Shown in pieces: positions 25,564-34,999 of a stretch of 64,000 nucleotides of DNA. The notes below the pieces were generated by a model that saw only the letters and a program-made list of their open reading frames with translations, was not told where the DNA came from and ran no database searches. The first letter of the stretch is position 1. Each line of letters opens with the position of its first letter. The position numbers and the translations under genes are program-made. Source of the stretch: Palsa-601 sp963801185 (lineage in GTDB: Bacteria; Actinomycetota; Acidimicrobiia; Acidimicrobiales; Bog-793). The stretch spans positions 744,001 through 808,000 of the forward strand of contig CAWDDW010000001.1 in the NCBI GenBank assembly GCA_963801185.1, in the 5' to 3' direction.

Positions 25564-26322
25564 TCAGCGACGCGCGTGGTGATTCCGGGAGCCGAACAGG
25601 GCCGTCCCGATCCTGACCATTGTTGTACCAGCTCCCACCGCCGCTTCGAGATCCCCCGACATGCCGATGGAGAGCTCGGCTAGACCCGCTTCCGCGCGCA
25701 ACCGCGCCACCTCCTCGAAAGCGGTTCTGGCGGTGTCCGGGCCTTCTCCGAGAGGTGCGACCGCCATGAGCCCTCGCACCTCGAGACCGGTAGCGGTGAT
25801 CATGCCTACGAGCCCGGGCACCGAAGAAGGCGGGCAACCCGGTCGGGCGGGGTCGTTCGCGACGTTGACCTCGACGAACACGCCTGGGCGCAGCTCACCC
25901 GAGCGGGCTGCGATCGCCTCTGCCTCAGCCGCCCGCGACACGCTCTGCCAGCAGCTCACGACACCGACGATCCTCCGGATCTTGTTGCGCTGGATCGTTC
26001 CTATGAAGTGCCACCGGACCGGTGGTGAGCCGATTTCTCCGAGCACGGCGGCCTTGTGTGATAGCTCTTCCGCGTAGTTCTCGCCTAGATCGCCGATGCC
26101 GGCGAGCAGCCCTGCCAACGCGTACTCGGGGCCGAAGGTCTTCGTCACCCCGACGATCTGGACCTTCCCGGGATCACCGCCTGCTCGCTCGATCCGGGCA
26201 CGGACCTCCGCCAAGCGCTGCGCGACCACGGGCTCGAACCTTCGAGCCCGCTCGATCAACGCGAAGGAGTCGGCTGGGCCCTCCCCGGAGTCGCCGAGCG
26301 GACCACCGGACGCATCGCTCAT
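25564..26322 (-). CDS. Pyridoxal phosphate homeostasis protein, YggS/PROSC family
   Basis: 252 residues from ATG 26322 (MSDASGG), whose codon overlaps the pgeF stop as ATGA. Fold type III PLP barrel: VQIVGVTKTFGPEYA (PLP Lys), DLGENYAEELSHKA, WHFIGTIQRNKIRRIV, VFVEVNVANDPARPG and LSIGMSGDLEAAVGAGTTMVRIGTALFG. Binds PLP without known catalysis and buffers it in the cell. Located between pgeF and sepF as in most actinobacterial dcw clusters. Confidence 0.92.
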   Translation of the reverse strand: MSDASGGPLGDSGEGPADSFALIERARRFEPVVAQRLAEVRARIERAGGDPGKVQIVGVTKTFGPEYALAGLLAGIGDLGENYAEELSHKAAVLGEIGSPPVRWHFIGTIQRNKIRRIVGVVSCWQSVSRAAEAEAIAARSGELRPGVFVEVNVANDPARPGCPPSSVPGLVGMITATGLEVRGLMAVAPLGEGPDTARTAFEEVARLRAEAGLAELSIGMSGDLEAAVGAGTTMVRIGTALFGSRNHHARR

Positions 26323-27034
26323 CGGCGCTCTGTGACCACGAGGGCGTGGCGGCCGGTGTCGCGGCGCGCACGGTGGGAGAACCACAAAGGCTCGCCGCTC
26401 GGCGTCCGCGCACAGGCGGTGCACGAGTCGATCGTGTGAACGATCTCGACGCCGGCTCGCTCGCAAGCGACGCGGACTCCCGCCGCCAGGTCGAGGGCCG
26501 GGCGACCGACGGCGGTCTCAGCTCGCACGTCCGCACCGTAGATCCCCGCAACAACGTCGAGATCGCCGGCGCCGAACTCGTAGCACTCCGGTCCGATGCA
26601 CGGGCCGCGGACCGCCTGCAGCTTGCTCGCGCCGAGCGCTCTCATGGCCACCGCCGCCTCCTCGATCACCCCCGAGCACAGCCCCTGCCATCCCGCGTGG
26701 ACGGCGGCGACGACGCCCTCCGGGCTGAGGACTCCGAGCAGCGCGCAATCTGCGGCGAACATCGCGGGCCGGTCGGCCGCGCTGGATCCCACGAGGACGT
26801 CCCCAGATCGACCCTGACGCCCCGCGCCGACGACCCCGGCCCCGTGGACCTGCCGGGTCCAACCCCACGGCCTGCCGGAGATCAGGGCTGCCCTGCGCCT
26901 CGCCGCCCCGCGCGCCCCGGGCGGAGGTCGCCTGCACTCCGCGTCGTGACGACGATCTCGCCCGGCAGATCGCCGATCGAGAACGAGAACGACAGGCGGT
27001 CTTCACGCACCTGCGGCTGCGCCGGGCCCCGCAT
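26319..27034 (-). CDS. pgeF: Peptidoglycan editing factor PgeF (YfiH), frame broken near 26916
   Basis: Start ATG 27034, 14 bases after ftsZ. The first frame gives LPGEIVVTTRSAGDLRPG and then hits a stop; adding one G to the run at 26918-26915 continues as ARGAARRRAALISGRPWGWTRQVHGAGVV, the family core, then FAADCALLGVL, VAAVHAGWQGL and RGPCIGPECYEFG, with the metal ligands His (RQVHG), Cys (ADC) and His (VHAGW). Overall span 716 nt is a multiple of three plus two, as a single deletion predicts. PgeF-type proteins act on purine nucleosides and prevent wrong amino acids in muropeptides. Confidence 0.85.
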
Positions 27035-27048
27035 GGAGCCGGACCGGC

Positions 27049-28314
27049 CTACTTGAGGAAGGACGGGACGTCGAAGTCGTCGTCGAAGTCGTCGAGATCG
27101 TCGTCTCCGGGGCCGAACACGTCGCGGTCCGAAGAGGCGTCGCCGCGGCCGAAGACGTCAGGGAGCGGGCGGCCTTGACCGGCCTCGGTCCGGCCGGTAC
27201 CCGGGATCTCGGGATCACTCCGGGGACCTGAGGGCGTTGCAGGCAGCGGGCCGTGCTGCGCGCCCCCAGGAGCGCCGGCTGCCGGTCTCTGGCCGGGAGC
27301 ACCGGCCGGCGCCCCGCCCGGTCGCTGGGCTCTCTGGCCGGGACGTGGAGCCGGCTGCGCCTCGTCGAAGCGGTCGAACCCGGCGGCTATCACGGTCACA
27401 CGCACGAGGTCGCCGAGCGACTCGTCGATGACGTTGCCGAAGATGATGTTGGCATCGGGGTGGGCGACGTCGTGAATGATCGCAGCTGCCTCGTTCACCT
27501 CGTACAAGGTGAGGTCGGAGCCGCCGGCGATGTTGAGGAGGATCCCCCTCGCTCCCTCGATGGACGCCTTGAGCAGCGGGCTCGTGATCGCATGCCTGGC
27601 GGCGTTGACCGCTCGGCCCTCCCCCGACCCAGTGCCGATGCCCATGATGGCCGACCCGGCGTTGTTCATCACCATCTTCACGTCCGCGAAGTCCGTGTTG
27701 ATCAGACCCGGGACGTTGATGAGGTCCGTGATCCCTGAGACTCCTTGCAAGAGCACCTCGTCCGCCATCTTGAACGCGTCGACCATCGAGGTCCGCTCGT
27801 CGGCGATCGCGAGGAGTCGCTCGTTCGGGATGACGATGAGAGTGTCGACCTTCTCCCTCAACCGTTGGATGCCCTGCTCGGCTTGATTGGACCGGCGGCG
27901 TCCCTCGAAAGCAAAGGGCCGGGTCACGACACCGATGGTGAGCGCGCCGAGTCCCTTTGCCATCTCGGCGATGACGGGCGCTGCGCCGGTCCCCGTGCCG
28001 CCGCCCTTGCCGGCCGTGATGAACACCATGTCGGCGCCCTTCAAGACTTCTTCGATCTCCTCGAGGTGCTCCTCGGCCGCCTGGCGGCCCACCTCGGGGT
28101 CGCTCCCGGCTCCGAGGCCACGAGTAAGAGACCGGCCGATGTCGAGTTTGATGTCGGCGTCGCTCATGAGGAGCGCTTGTGCATCGGTGTTGACGGCGAT
28201 GAATTCGACGCCTTGCAGCCCTGCATCGATCATGCGGTTTACGGCGTTGACTCCACCGCCTCCGACGCCGACGACCTTGATTACGGCGATGAAGCTCTGG
28301 CCCGGGCTGCTCAT
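27049..28314 (-). CDS. ftsZ: Cell division protein FtsZ
   Basis: 421 residues from ATG 28314 (MSSPGQ), with GGAGG ten bases upstream. Tubulin-like GTPase: VVGVGGGGVNAVNRM, the signature GGGTGTGAAPVIA at about 104-116, RRRSNQAEQGIQ and the T7 loop block INTDFADVKMVMNNAGSA. A Pro/Gly/Gln-rich linker leads to the C-terminal peptide DDDFDVPSFLK, the docking site for SepF and other partners. Polymerises at midcell to direct septation. ftsQ lies upstream with a 197-base gap in which I see no clear promoter. Confidence 0.97.
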   Translation of the reverse strand: MSSPGQSFIAVIKVVGVGGGGVNAVNRMIDAGLQGVEFIAVNTDAQALLMSDADIKLDIGRSLTRGLGAGSDPEVGRQAAEEHLEEIEEVLKGADMVFITAGKGGGTGTGAAPVIAEMAKGLGALTIGVVTRPFAFEGRRRSNQAEQGIQRLREKVDTLIVIPNERLLAIADERTSMVDAFKMADEVLLQGVSGITDLINVPGLINTDFADVKMVMNNAGSAIMGIGTGSGEGRAVNAARHAITSPLLKASIEGARGILLNIAGGSDLTLYEVNEAAAIIHDVAHPDANIIFGNVIDESLGDLVRVTVIAAGFDRFDEAQPAPRPGQRAQRPGGAPAGAPGQRPAAGAPGGAQHGPLPATPSGPRSDPEIPGTGRTEAGQGRPLPDVFGRGDASSDRDVFGPGDDDLDDFDDDFDVPSFLK

Positions 28315-28511
28315 GCGCGCTCTGTCCTCCACTGGGGTCCTGGCCGGACGGTCGAGCGTGCCACTCGGATCACGGCCTTGACCTGGCGGTAGACCATGGC
28401 TTTCTCCCCGCAGCAAACTCGGCGACCTGCAACTACGTCCTCGTCGGCCCTACAGGCTGACCCTGGGTATGCCGTCACCCCCTCCGGCAGTGGCCATATC
28501 CCAGAGCGATT

Positions 28512-29375
28512 TCAGCCGCCAACGCTTCGGGCAACGATAGGACTGGCTGACTGCCGAATCAAGACGGGTGCAGCGGGAACCCGCAGGTCGATGGTCCCGA
28601 TGCCGGTCAGGCCCCCGTGTGCCAGCACCGTGGCCAGCGCGACGAACTTGTCCTCGAGCATGGAGGCGCTGCCGAGGACGGCAACGAGCTTGTGCGACAT
28701 CTCGGCCACGATGCCCTCTGAATCCCAGCGAATATCAGCGATCTCTGGCACCATCGACTCCGGCATCGCTGCGGCGACTCGGGCCAAAGTTCCGAGGTGG
28801 GCCGGGAGCCTCTTGCCCGGAGGGGGCAGCGCCCCCGAGCTCGCGATCTCGGGCAGACCGGCCGGCCGCGCCGCCAGGTCCTCGAGGACTCGGCCCGTCG
28901 GGTCTGCCACCGCCCATCCGGCTGGACCGGCGGGCAGAACCGCCACAGGTGTGCGCTCGGTGAGCCGGATACGGACCGTCGACGGCCAGGCCACCGACAC
29001 CACGGCGGTATCGACCCATGGAAGGGCCTCGACTCTCTCGGCGATGACTGCCGGCGAGAGGTCGATGAGAGGAGGCGCACCGCGGAGCCCGGCCACTTTC
29101 ACGATCGTCGAATAGGGAGTGTGAGCCGATCCCGTCACCTCGACGTGGCGCGCACCGAGGACCGAGGAATGGACGACAGCGAAGCCACCTGCGGCTACCA
29201 GCAATCCGACCAGCCCGGCGATCAACCACCGTCGGCGATGCCGACCCTTCTCCCGCGCGACGAGTACGCGCCTCTCGTGTATCCGCGGATCGGTCACGCT
29301 TCCACTCTGGCCGATTCTTCGGCCCCGAAGGGGGATGCCCGAGCCCTGGACACGGCTCAGACGCTGGGAGTACAC
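28512..29375 (-). CDS. ftsQ: Cell division protein FtsQ/DivIB
   Basis: 287 residues from GTG 29375, one base after the LCP gene stop; a GTG at 29297 (VTDPRIHERR) is an alternative start. Short cytoplasmic basic segment, one membrane helix (WLIAGLVGLLVAAGGFAVV), then the POTRA domain VLGARHVEVTGSAHTPYSTIVKVAGLRGAPPLIDL and the beta domain with WPSTVRIRLTERTPVAVL. Scaffold linking FtsL/FtsB-type proteins to the divisome, outside the membrane. Confidence 0.88.
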   Translation of the reverse strand: MYSQRLSRVQGSGIPLRGRRIGQSGSVTDPRIHERRVLVAREKGRHRRRWLIAGLVGLLVAAGGFAVVHSSVLGARHVEVTGSAHTPYSTIVKVAGLRGAPPLIDLSPAVIAERVEALPWVDTAVVSVAWPSTVRIRLTERTPVAVLPAGPAGWAVADPTGRVLEDLAARPAGLPEIASSGALPPPGKRLPAHLGTLARVAAAMPESMVPEIADIRWDSEGIVAEMSHKLVAVLGSASMLEDKFVALATVLAHGGLTGIGTIDLRVPAAPVLIRQSASPIVARSVGG

Positions 29376-29376
29376 C

Positions 29377-30729
29377 TCAGCAGGGCGTGCCGTTCCACGG
29401 CTCGGGCTGAGTGTCGAACACGACGCCGGACGAGCCGCTCGACGAGCCCGCCGGTGTAGTCGTCGAGGTCACCGAGCTTGGTGACGTGGCGGTCGTCGAC
29501 GATCCGGGCGTGCCCACAAGGGACCGGCCGCCGTTCTGCTCTCTCACGTCTTTTCGGGCGGAACTGGCAGTCCCGATGGCAAGAAACTTCGCGATCATCG
29601 CCTGGTCGTAGCTCTGTGCCGGCAAGAGCACGTCGGCTCCGCTCGGGAGCACCTCGGGGACGGTCGGGAGCACTTCGGTGTGGATCGACCCTGAGGAGGC
29701 GTGGCGGAACTGCAGCCCGAGGCCGATGAGATCGCTGTTGGAGAGCGTCGAATCGACTGTCAGGTTCCGGACCACTGCCCCGAGGAGGTCGTTCATGTCG
29801 ATGACGTTCGTCACCTTGCTCCGCACTCGGTCGAGCAAGGCATGGAAGAAGACGTCCTGGCGGCGGATCCTGCTCCAGTCGCTCATCCCGTCGTAATTCC
29901 ACGTGCCGTCCTGCTCGTACTGGAGATGACGGCTCCTCACGTAGGCGAGGGCCATTCCCCCGTTTACGAGTTGGCAGCCCGTGTGACGGATCGACAGCCC
30001 GGTGTAGGTGTCCTTCACCGGCTCCGGGAAGTCGATCCGGATGCCGCCGACCGCGTCCACCATGCCTGAAAAGCCGGCGAAGGTCACCTCGGCGAAGTGG
30101 TCGATCGGGATTCCGAGGTCCTTTTTCAAGGTCTCGATCAGGAGGCTCGGGCCACTGTTGAAGGCGGCATTGATCCGGTTCTGCCCCGAGATGTAAGGCA
30201 CGTTGCCCGGGATGTCGACCCAGAGGTCACGAGGGATCGAGAGGAGGTAGACCTGCCTGGTCTCGGGGACGACCCGCGCGACGATCACGACGTCGCTCCG
30301 CTGCCCGGTGACCACCGAGGACGACCCGAAGTGACTGGACTGGCCACTCGAGCTCTCGAACTGCCGGCTGTCGGACCCGATCAACAAGATGTTGAAGGGA
30401 GCCCCCGGCTTGGAGACGTGCAGCAGGCCCGAGGCGATCTTGACGTGGTGGACCTGGCCGAGCCGGTAGTTCAGGTACCACCAGCCGGCCCCGCCCGCCG
30501 CCGGGATGGCCACTAGCAGCGCACCGAACGTGGCGAGGACAGCGCCTGCGCCAACGCTTTGGGACCGCTCTGCGTCCTGCGGTAGACGCGCGCCGCCAGA
30601 TTCTTCTTGTCTTGTCGCCGTTCGGATACACCTGTGCCTCCACTTCGGTACGCATAATGAACCTCGAACCTGAAGCGAGCATGAAGCGGGTCTCTGCGGC
30701 CGCCGCCGACCTGCCCGCGGGCCGCTCAT
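29377..30729 (-). CDS. LytR-CpsA-Psr (LCP) family protein
   Basis: Membrane-anchored ligase that transfers lipid-linked glycopolymers (arabinogalactan or teichoic acid-like polymers) to peptidoglycan. A membrane helix (VGAGAVLATFGALLVAIPAAGG) is followed by the LCP domain: FNILLIGSDSR, RSDVVIVARVVPETRQVYLLSIPRDLWVDIPG (metal/phosphate Arg and Asp), INAAFNSGPSLLIETL, VDAVGGIRIDFPEPV and LAYVRSRHLQYEQDGTWNYDG. The C-terminus is Ser/Thr-rich. Start is uncertain: ATG 30729 leaves only 16 bases to the divergent response regulator, so a shorter form is possible. Nearly abuts ftsQ. Confidence 0.88.
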   Translation of the reverse strand: MSGPRAGRRRPQRPASCSLQVRGSLCVPKWRHRCIRTATRQEESGGARLPQDAERSQSVGAGAVLATFGALLVAIPAAGGAGWWYLNYRLGQVHHVKIASGLLHVSKPGAPFNILLIGSDSRQFESSSGQSSHFGSSSVVTGQRSDVVIVARVVPETRQVYLLSIPRDLWVDIPGNVPYISGQNRINAAFNSGPSLLIETLKKDLGIPIDHFAEVTFAGFSGMVDAVGGIRIDFPEPVKDTYTGLSIRHTGCQLVNGGMALAYVRSRHLQYEQDGTWNYDGMSDWSRIRRQDVFFHALLDRVRSKVTNVIDMNDLLGAVVRNLTVDSTLSNSDLIGLGLQFRHASSGSIHTEVLPTVPEVLPSGADVLLPAQSYDQAMIAKFLAIGTASSARKDVREQNGGRSLVGTPGSSTTATSPSSVTSTTTPAGSSSGSSGVVFDTQPEPWNGTPC

Positions 30730-30745
30730 CGGTTAAGAACGACCC

Positions 30746-31423
30746 GTGAGGGTTCTTGTTGCCGAGGACGACGACGGCCTACGGTCGGTGATCGAGCGGG
30801 GTCTCACCGAGGCCGGGTACGTCGTCGACGCCGTGGCCGATGGCGAAGAGGCGCTCGCATTCCTGGACACCTACGAATACGAGCTGGCTGTGCTCGACTG
30901 GCGAATGCCGAAGATGACAGGGATCGAGCTGGTGCGGGAGCTTCGTCGCCGACACGTCTCCCTGCCCGTCTTGTTGCTCACGGCCCGCGACCGCACGGCC
31001 GACCGGATCGAAGGGCTCGACGCGGGAGCGGACGACTACCTCGTGAAGCCCTTCGACTTCGGTGAGCTGCTCGCTCGCCTGCGTGCCCTCCGGCGACGCC
31101 CGAAGGAGGCCAGGTCGGACACCTTGGAGCTCGGGGACCTCGTCCTCGACCCGGCAACGCTCGAGGTCAGGCTCTCCGGTTCGCCGGTCGATCTCACCCC
31201 AACCGAGCTGCGGATCCTCGAGCTCCTCGTCGAGCGCTCACCGGCGGTTGTGCCCCGTTCGTCCATCGCAATCCACGCCTGGCAGGATGAAGCCGATGCA
31301 GTCGGGTCGAACACCATTGACGTGCATGTCGCCCACCTACGCTCCAAGCTCTCGAGCTCGCTGCTCCGGATCGAGACGATCCGTGGCACCGGCTACCGCA
31401 TCGTGACGGCACCCCCACTGTGA
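30746..31423 (+). CDS. OmpR/PhoB-family response regulator
   Basis: 225 residues, start GTG 30746. Receiver domain with acidic pocket EDDD, phospho-acceptor Asp51 (LAVLDWRMPKMTG), Thr of LLLTARD and Lys of YLVKPFDF. C-terminal winged helix: VDLTPTELRILELLVERSPAVVPRSSIAIHAWQDEADAVGSNTIDVHVAHLRSKL ... IETIRGTGYRI, typical of OmpR. GTGA overlap with the kinase gene that follows. Divergent from the LCP-ftsQ-ftsZ unit, which it may regulate (inference). Confidence 0.94.
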   Translation: MRVLVAEDDDGLRSVIERGLTEAGYVVDAVADGEEALAFLDTYEYELAVLDWRMPKMTGIELVRELRRRHVSLPVLLLTARDRTADRIEGLDAGADDYLVKPFDFGELLARLRALRRRPKEARSDTLELGDLVLDPATLEVRLSGSPVDLTPTELRILELLVERSPAVVPRSSIAIHAWQDEADAVGSNTIDVHVAHLRSKLSSSLLRIETIRGTGYRIVTAPPL

Positions 31424-32703
31424 GCAGGAGCATCCGGGGCCGATTCAATCGGCGGGACCTCCTCGGTGCCGCCCGCGTCGGCATCGTTGCCACCTTGCTC
31501 GTCGCGATCACCTACGCGGCGGTGGTCGCTCTCCTCGACTTCGTCGTCGCCGACCATCTGACGGGACAAGTCGATCGCCAGCTGGCTTCCCGCCTCCAAC
31601 TGGCCGTCACGAACCCCACGAAGGCGTTCGCGAGCTCTGGGGTCCAGACGAGCGGGGCGCGTTACGGTCTCGGCATCTACGGGGAGCCCATTGCGCTCTG
31701 GGCGTTCACGCCGGGCGGGGAGCTCTCGCAAGCCGCTCCGGGTGACCCATTGCTCGAAGCGACCACGCGGCCGCCCGCGACGGGCGACGCCGCCTCGCTG
31801 AATTATGGAATCGCCGGGACCACGTACCGGCTGCAGTGGCTCCGCACACGAACGAGATGGCTGCTGGCAGGCGAGAGCCTGTCCGAGCTCGGCCACGTCG
31901 AGGCGGTGCTCATCACGTCCGAGGCGGTAGCGCTGCCGTTCCTGTTCGTTGCGTTCTTCCTCGTGGCCTTCGTCATCGGGCTGCGTTCGGCGCGCCCGAT
32001 CGAGGTCGCCCGCCAGCGGCAGCTCGAGTTCACCGCCGATGCCTCACACGAGCTGCGGACGCCACTCAGCGTCATCGAGGCCGAGGTGAGCCTCGCTCGG
32101 AGCCAGCCGCGGGCTGCCGGCGACTACGAAGCCACGCTCGACCGCGTAGCCGGGGAGAGCCAGCGGCTCCGGCGGATAGTGGAGGACCTCTTGTGGTTGG
32201 CACGTGTCGATGCCGAGCCGGCGCTGCCCGCCCGGGAGGCGGTCGACTTGAGGGAAGTCGCCCGCAGCTGCACCGGGCGTTTCGCCGCCGTCGCGGCCTC
32301 TCGCAACCAGCATCTGGAGATCGACTCAGGCGACCCGACCGCCGTCCCCCTCAGGGTGCTCGCCCCGGCCGACTGGCTCGACAGGCTCGCCGGCACCTTG
32401 ATCGACAACGCCTGCCGCCACTGCCCCGAGGGAGCGAGGATCCGCGTCTCGGCAGGGTTTGCACCGGGTTCGAGCCGCCCGGCGCTGCGCGTCGAGGACG
32501 ACGGCCCGGGAATCGCCGAGACCGATCGCATCGAGATCCTGCACCGCTTCAAGAGGGGGACGACGAACGGGGGCGGCCACGGGCTCGGGCTTGCCATCGC
32601 CGACTCTGTGGTCCGGCGCACGGGAGGTCTCCTTGCCATTGGGGCATCAGAGCTCGGAGGCACACTCGTCGAAGCCTCTTGGCCGAAGTCGGCCGGCTCC
32701 TGA
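31420..32703 (+). CDS. Sensor histidine kinase
   Basis: 427 residues. Two membrane helices (VGIVATLLVAITYAAVVALL and ALPFLFVAFFLVAFVIGL) enclose a 125-residue extracytoplasmic sensor region. The DHp motif FTADASHELRTPLSVIEAE carries phospho-acceptor His210; N box LIDNACRHCPEG, G1 EDDGPGIAE and G2 GGGHGLGLAIADSVVRRTGG form the ATPase domain. No clear HAMP domain lies between the second helix and DHp, so signal transfer is direct. Pairs with the preceding regulator. Confidence 0.93.
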   Translation: MSRSIRGRFNRRDLLGAARVGIVATLLVAITYAAVVALLDFVVADHLTGQVDRQLASRLQLAVTNPTKAFASSGVQTSGARYGLGIYGEPIALWAFTPGGELSQAAPGDPLLEATTRPPATGDAASLNYGIAGTTYRLQWLRTRTRWLLAGESLSELGHVEAVLITSEAVALPFLFVAFFLVAFVIGLRSARPIEVARQRQLEFTADASHELRTPLSVIEAEVSLARSQPRAAGDYEATLDRVAGESQRLRRIVEDLLWLARVDAEPALPAREAVDLREVARSCTGRFAAVAASRNQHLEIDSGDPTAVPLRVLAPADWLDRLAGTLIDNACRHCPEGARIRVSAGFAPGSSRPALRVEDDGPGIAETDRIEILHRFKRGTTNGGGHGLGLAIADSVVRRTGGLLAIGASELGGTLVEASWPKSAGS

Positions 32704-32723
32704 GACGGAGGTTCCGCAGCCTC

Positions 32724-33632
32724 TCAGCCGCTGATCCAGCGCACCTCGACCGCCAGCTCCACGCCCGTGCGCCGGAGGACCGCTTCCCTGACGGCATCGA
32801 TCACCCGCCGGACGTCGTCGGCCGATCCGCCAGGGTCGGCTTGGATGAAGTTGGCGTGCTTGTCCGAGACCGCAGCCGTCCCGATCCGGAACCCCTTCAT
32901 GCCGATCGAGTCGATCAGGCGGCCGGCGGAATCGTTCGGCGGATTGGTGAACACCGATCCTGCGTTCTGGCCACCGGGCTGGTTCTCGCGGCGCCACCGG
33001 ACGATCTCGGCGAGCCGGGCGGCTCCTTGCGCAGCGTCACCCGAGTCGAGCTCGAATGTCGCCCCGAGGACGAGGTCGTTCTCACCGATTGCAGAGTGGC
33101 GGTAGGAGAAGTCGAGCTGTGCAACCGTGAGCCGGCGGGGCTCTGGGTTCCCGTGGCCGAGATCGACTACGCGGGCGGCCGTCAGTCGGTCCTTCGTCTC
33201 GGCGCCGTGCCCGCCGGCGTTCATCCTCACCCCGCCTCCGACCGAGCCGGGTATCCCGACGGCCCACTCCATGCCTGCGAGCCCGGCCGCCACACATCGC
33301 CGGGCCAGGACGGGATAGGCAGTTGCGCCGCCGGCCTCGACGAGGACGCCGTCGATCGAGATGTCGGCGTACCGGTCCCCGAGATGCAGGGCAAGGCCTG
33401 CAAAGCCGGCATCGGCTACGAGCAGGTTGGAGCCTTTGCCGATGACGAGCACCCGCACGCCGCTTCCCGAAACGGCAGTGCAGACGGCTTCGAGCACGGA
33501 CTCTTCGGAGATCTCGACGAACAGCGCCGCAGCACCCCCGACCCGATACGTCGTCATCGGCCCGATGGGGACGTCCGCCTGAGCGATCCGCCCGAGGATC
33601 GAAGACGCTCGCGCGACCGACTCCGGGCTCAC
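32724..33632 (-). CDS. murB: UDP-N-acetylmuramate dehydrogenase
   Basis: Reduces UDP-GlcNAc-enolpyruvate to UDP-MurNAc with NADPH. 302 residues from GTG 33632, which overlaps the murC stop as GTGA. FAD motifs: TTYRVGGAAALFVEIS, VIGKGSNLLVADAGFAGLALHLG, WAVGIPGSVGGGVRMNAGGHG; the substrate-reduction region is NAGSVFTNPPNDSAGRLIDSIGMKG with catalytic Ser in GSVF. Last gene of the uninterrupted mraZ-murB run; it converges on the sensor kinase. Confidence 0.95.
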   Translation of the reverse strand: MSPESVARASSILGRIAQADVPIGPMTTYRVGGAAALFVEISEESVLEAVCTAVSGSGVRVLVIGKGSNLLVADAGFAGLALHLGDRYADISIDGVLVEAGGATAYPVLARRCVAAGLAGMEWAVGIPGSVGGGVRMNAGGHGAETKDRLTAARVVDLGHGNPEPRRLTVAQLDFSYRHSAIGENDLVLGATFELDSGDAAQGAARLAEIVRWRRENQPGGQNAGSVFTNPPNDSAGRLIDSIGMKGFRIGTAAVSDKHANFIQADPGGSADDVRRVIDAVREAVLRRTGVELAVEVRWISG

Positions 33633-34999
33633 CACCGGTCGTCGGCCAGCATCTCGTCGGGCAACCCGGCGAGGTCCCCGGCCTCAAGAGACAGACAGAC
33701 GTCGCCCGGCCGGAGTGTCTCCCGCAAGAACGCCAGCAAGCCCTCGTGGTCAGGCACGTACGAGACGTCCGCGTCCGGGTGAGCGGCGAGCACGGCGTCG
33801 ACGACGAGCTGACCCGAGACACCGGGACGGGCAGGTTCGCCCGACGCGTACACCGAGGTGACGACGACCACGTCGGCATCCTCGAACGCGTCGGCGAACT
33901 GGTCCGCCAGCAACTGGGTGCGCGAGTAACGATGTGGCTGGAAGACTGCCACGACACGACCGAAACCACCTTGGCGAGCAGCGTGAAGCGTTGCTCGCAC
34001 CTCGCCCGGAAGGTGGGCGTAGTCGTCCACGAATGTCACTCCGTGCCTCTCACCCCGGAACTCGTAACGCCGGGCGACCCCGGCAAACCGTGCGATCGCC
34101 CGTCGGGCCGCACCGGCGTCGACTCCGATCAGGATCGCTGTCGCGACGGCCGCCGCCGCGTTCAGCGCGTTGTGCTCGCCGGGCATCGGAAGTTCGAAGC
34201 GCCCGAGCTCGGTCCCACCGTCGGCGAGGGACCAGCCCACCCCACCCCGGCGTTCCTGCACGTTGGTGACGCGGAACCGCGACCTCTCCGAGCGCCCGAA
34301 CAAGGCGGAGCCTCCGGGCGCGACATCGGCGAGGCGCTCTGTCGCACCGGCGTCGGCGAAGAGGACCGCCAGCGACGCCTCGCTCACGTAGCGCACGAAC
34401 GAGGCCTCGAGCTCGTCGAATCCCCCGTAGTGCTCGAGGTGGTCCGGCTCGAGGCTCGTTACGACCGCGATCTCCGGGCCAAGCCGGAGGAAGGTGCCGT
34501 CGCTCTCGTCGGCCTCGACGACTAGCCATTCGCCTGAGTCCCACACGGCGTTCGTGCCGATGTCGTTGACGTCGCCGCCGATGATGAAGCTCGGATGCAG
34601 GCCGGCTTCGACCAGTATCAGCGAGAGCATCGACGTCGTGGTCGTCTTGCCGTGCGTGCCGGCGACGGCGATCGTCCTGCGGAGACTCGAGATCGACGAC
34701 AGGAGGTCGGCTCGCGAGAGAACCGGGATGCCGAGGCGCCGGGCTCGTGTCACTTCGATGTTGGTCTCCGGGATGGCGCTCGAGATTGCGACGATGTCGG
34801 CACCTTCGACGTTGGCGGTGTCGTGGCCGACGCGCACCTCGAGGCCGGAGTTCGACAGCCGTTCGAACGCCCGCGAGGACTTCATGTCGCTCCCTGTCAC
34901 TTCGTGGCCCATCGCAGCGAGGACCGTCGCGATGGCGCTCATCCCGGCGCCTCCGATGCCGACGATGTGGATGTGCTGGGGCCTCGACAAGTCCGTCAC
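33629..34999 (-). CDS. murC: UDP-N-acetylmuramate--L-alanine ligase
   Basis: 456 residues. Start GTG 34999 (MTDLSRPQHIHIVGIGGAGMSAIA) with AGGAG just upstream, overlapping the murG stop as GTGA. Mur ligase domains: N-terminal UDP-binding Rossmann (GIGGAGMSAIATVL), central ATPase with AVAGTHGKTTTTSMLSLIL, VEADESDGTFL, EPDHLEHYG, and MPGEHNALNAAAAVATA, and the C-terminal domain with DDYAHLPGEVRATLHAAR and FQPHRYSRTQLL. Adds L-Ala as first residue of the stem peptide. It is not fused to murG; an apparent joined frame results from the murG break. Confidence 0.96.
   Translation of the reverse strand: MTDLSRPQHIHIVGIGGAGMSAIATVLAAMGHEVTGSDMKSSRAFERLSNSGLEVRVGHDTANVEGADIVAISSAIPETNIEVTRARRLGIPVLSRADLLSSISSLRRTIAVAGTHGKTTTTSMLSLILVEAGLHPSFIIGGDVNDIGTNAVWDSGEWLVVEADESDGTFLRLGPEIAVVTSLEPDHLEHYGGFDELEASFVRYVSEASLAVLFADAGATERLADVAPGGSALFGRSERSRFRVTNVQERRGGVGWSLADGGTELGRFELPMPGEHNALNAAAAVATAILIGVDAGAARRAIARFAGVARRYEFRGERHGVTFVDDYAHLPGEVRATLHAARQGGFGRVVAVFQPHRYSRTQLLADQFADAFEDADVVVVTSVYASGEPARPGVSGQLVVDAVLAAHPDADVSYVPDHEGLLAFLRETLRPGDVCLSLEAGDLAGLPDEMLADDRW

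Noticed and set aside
28315..28511. A dedicated ftsZ promoter in the ftsQ-ftsZ gap.
   Set aside because: I looked for -35/-10 pairs on the minus strand and found none better than chance; a promoter is plausible but not supported.
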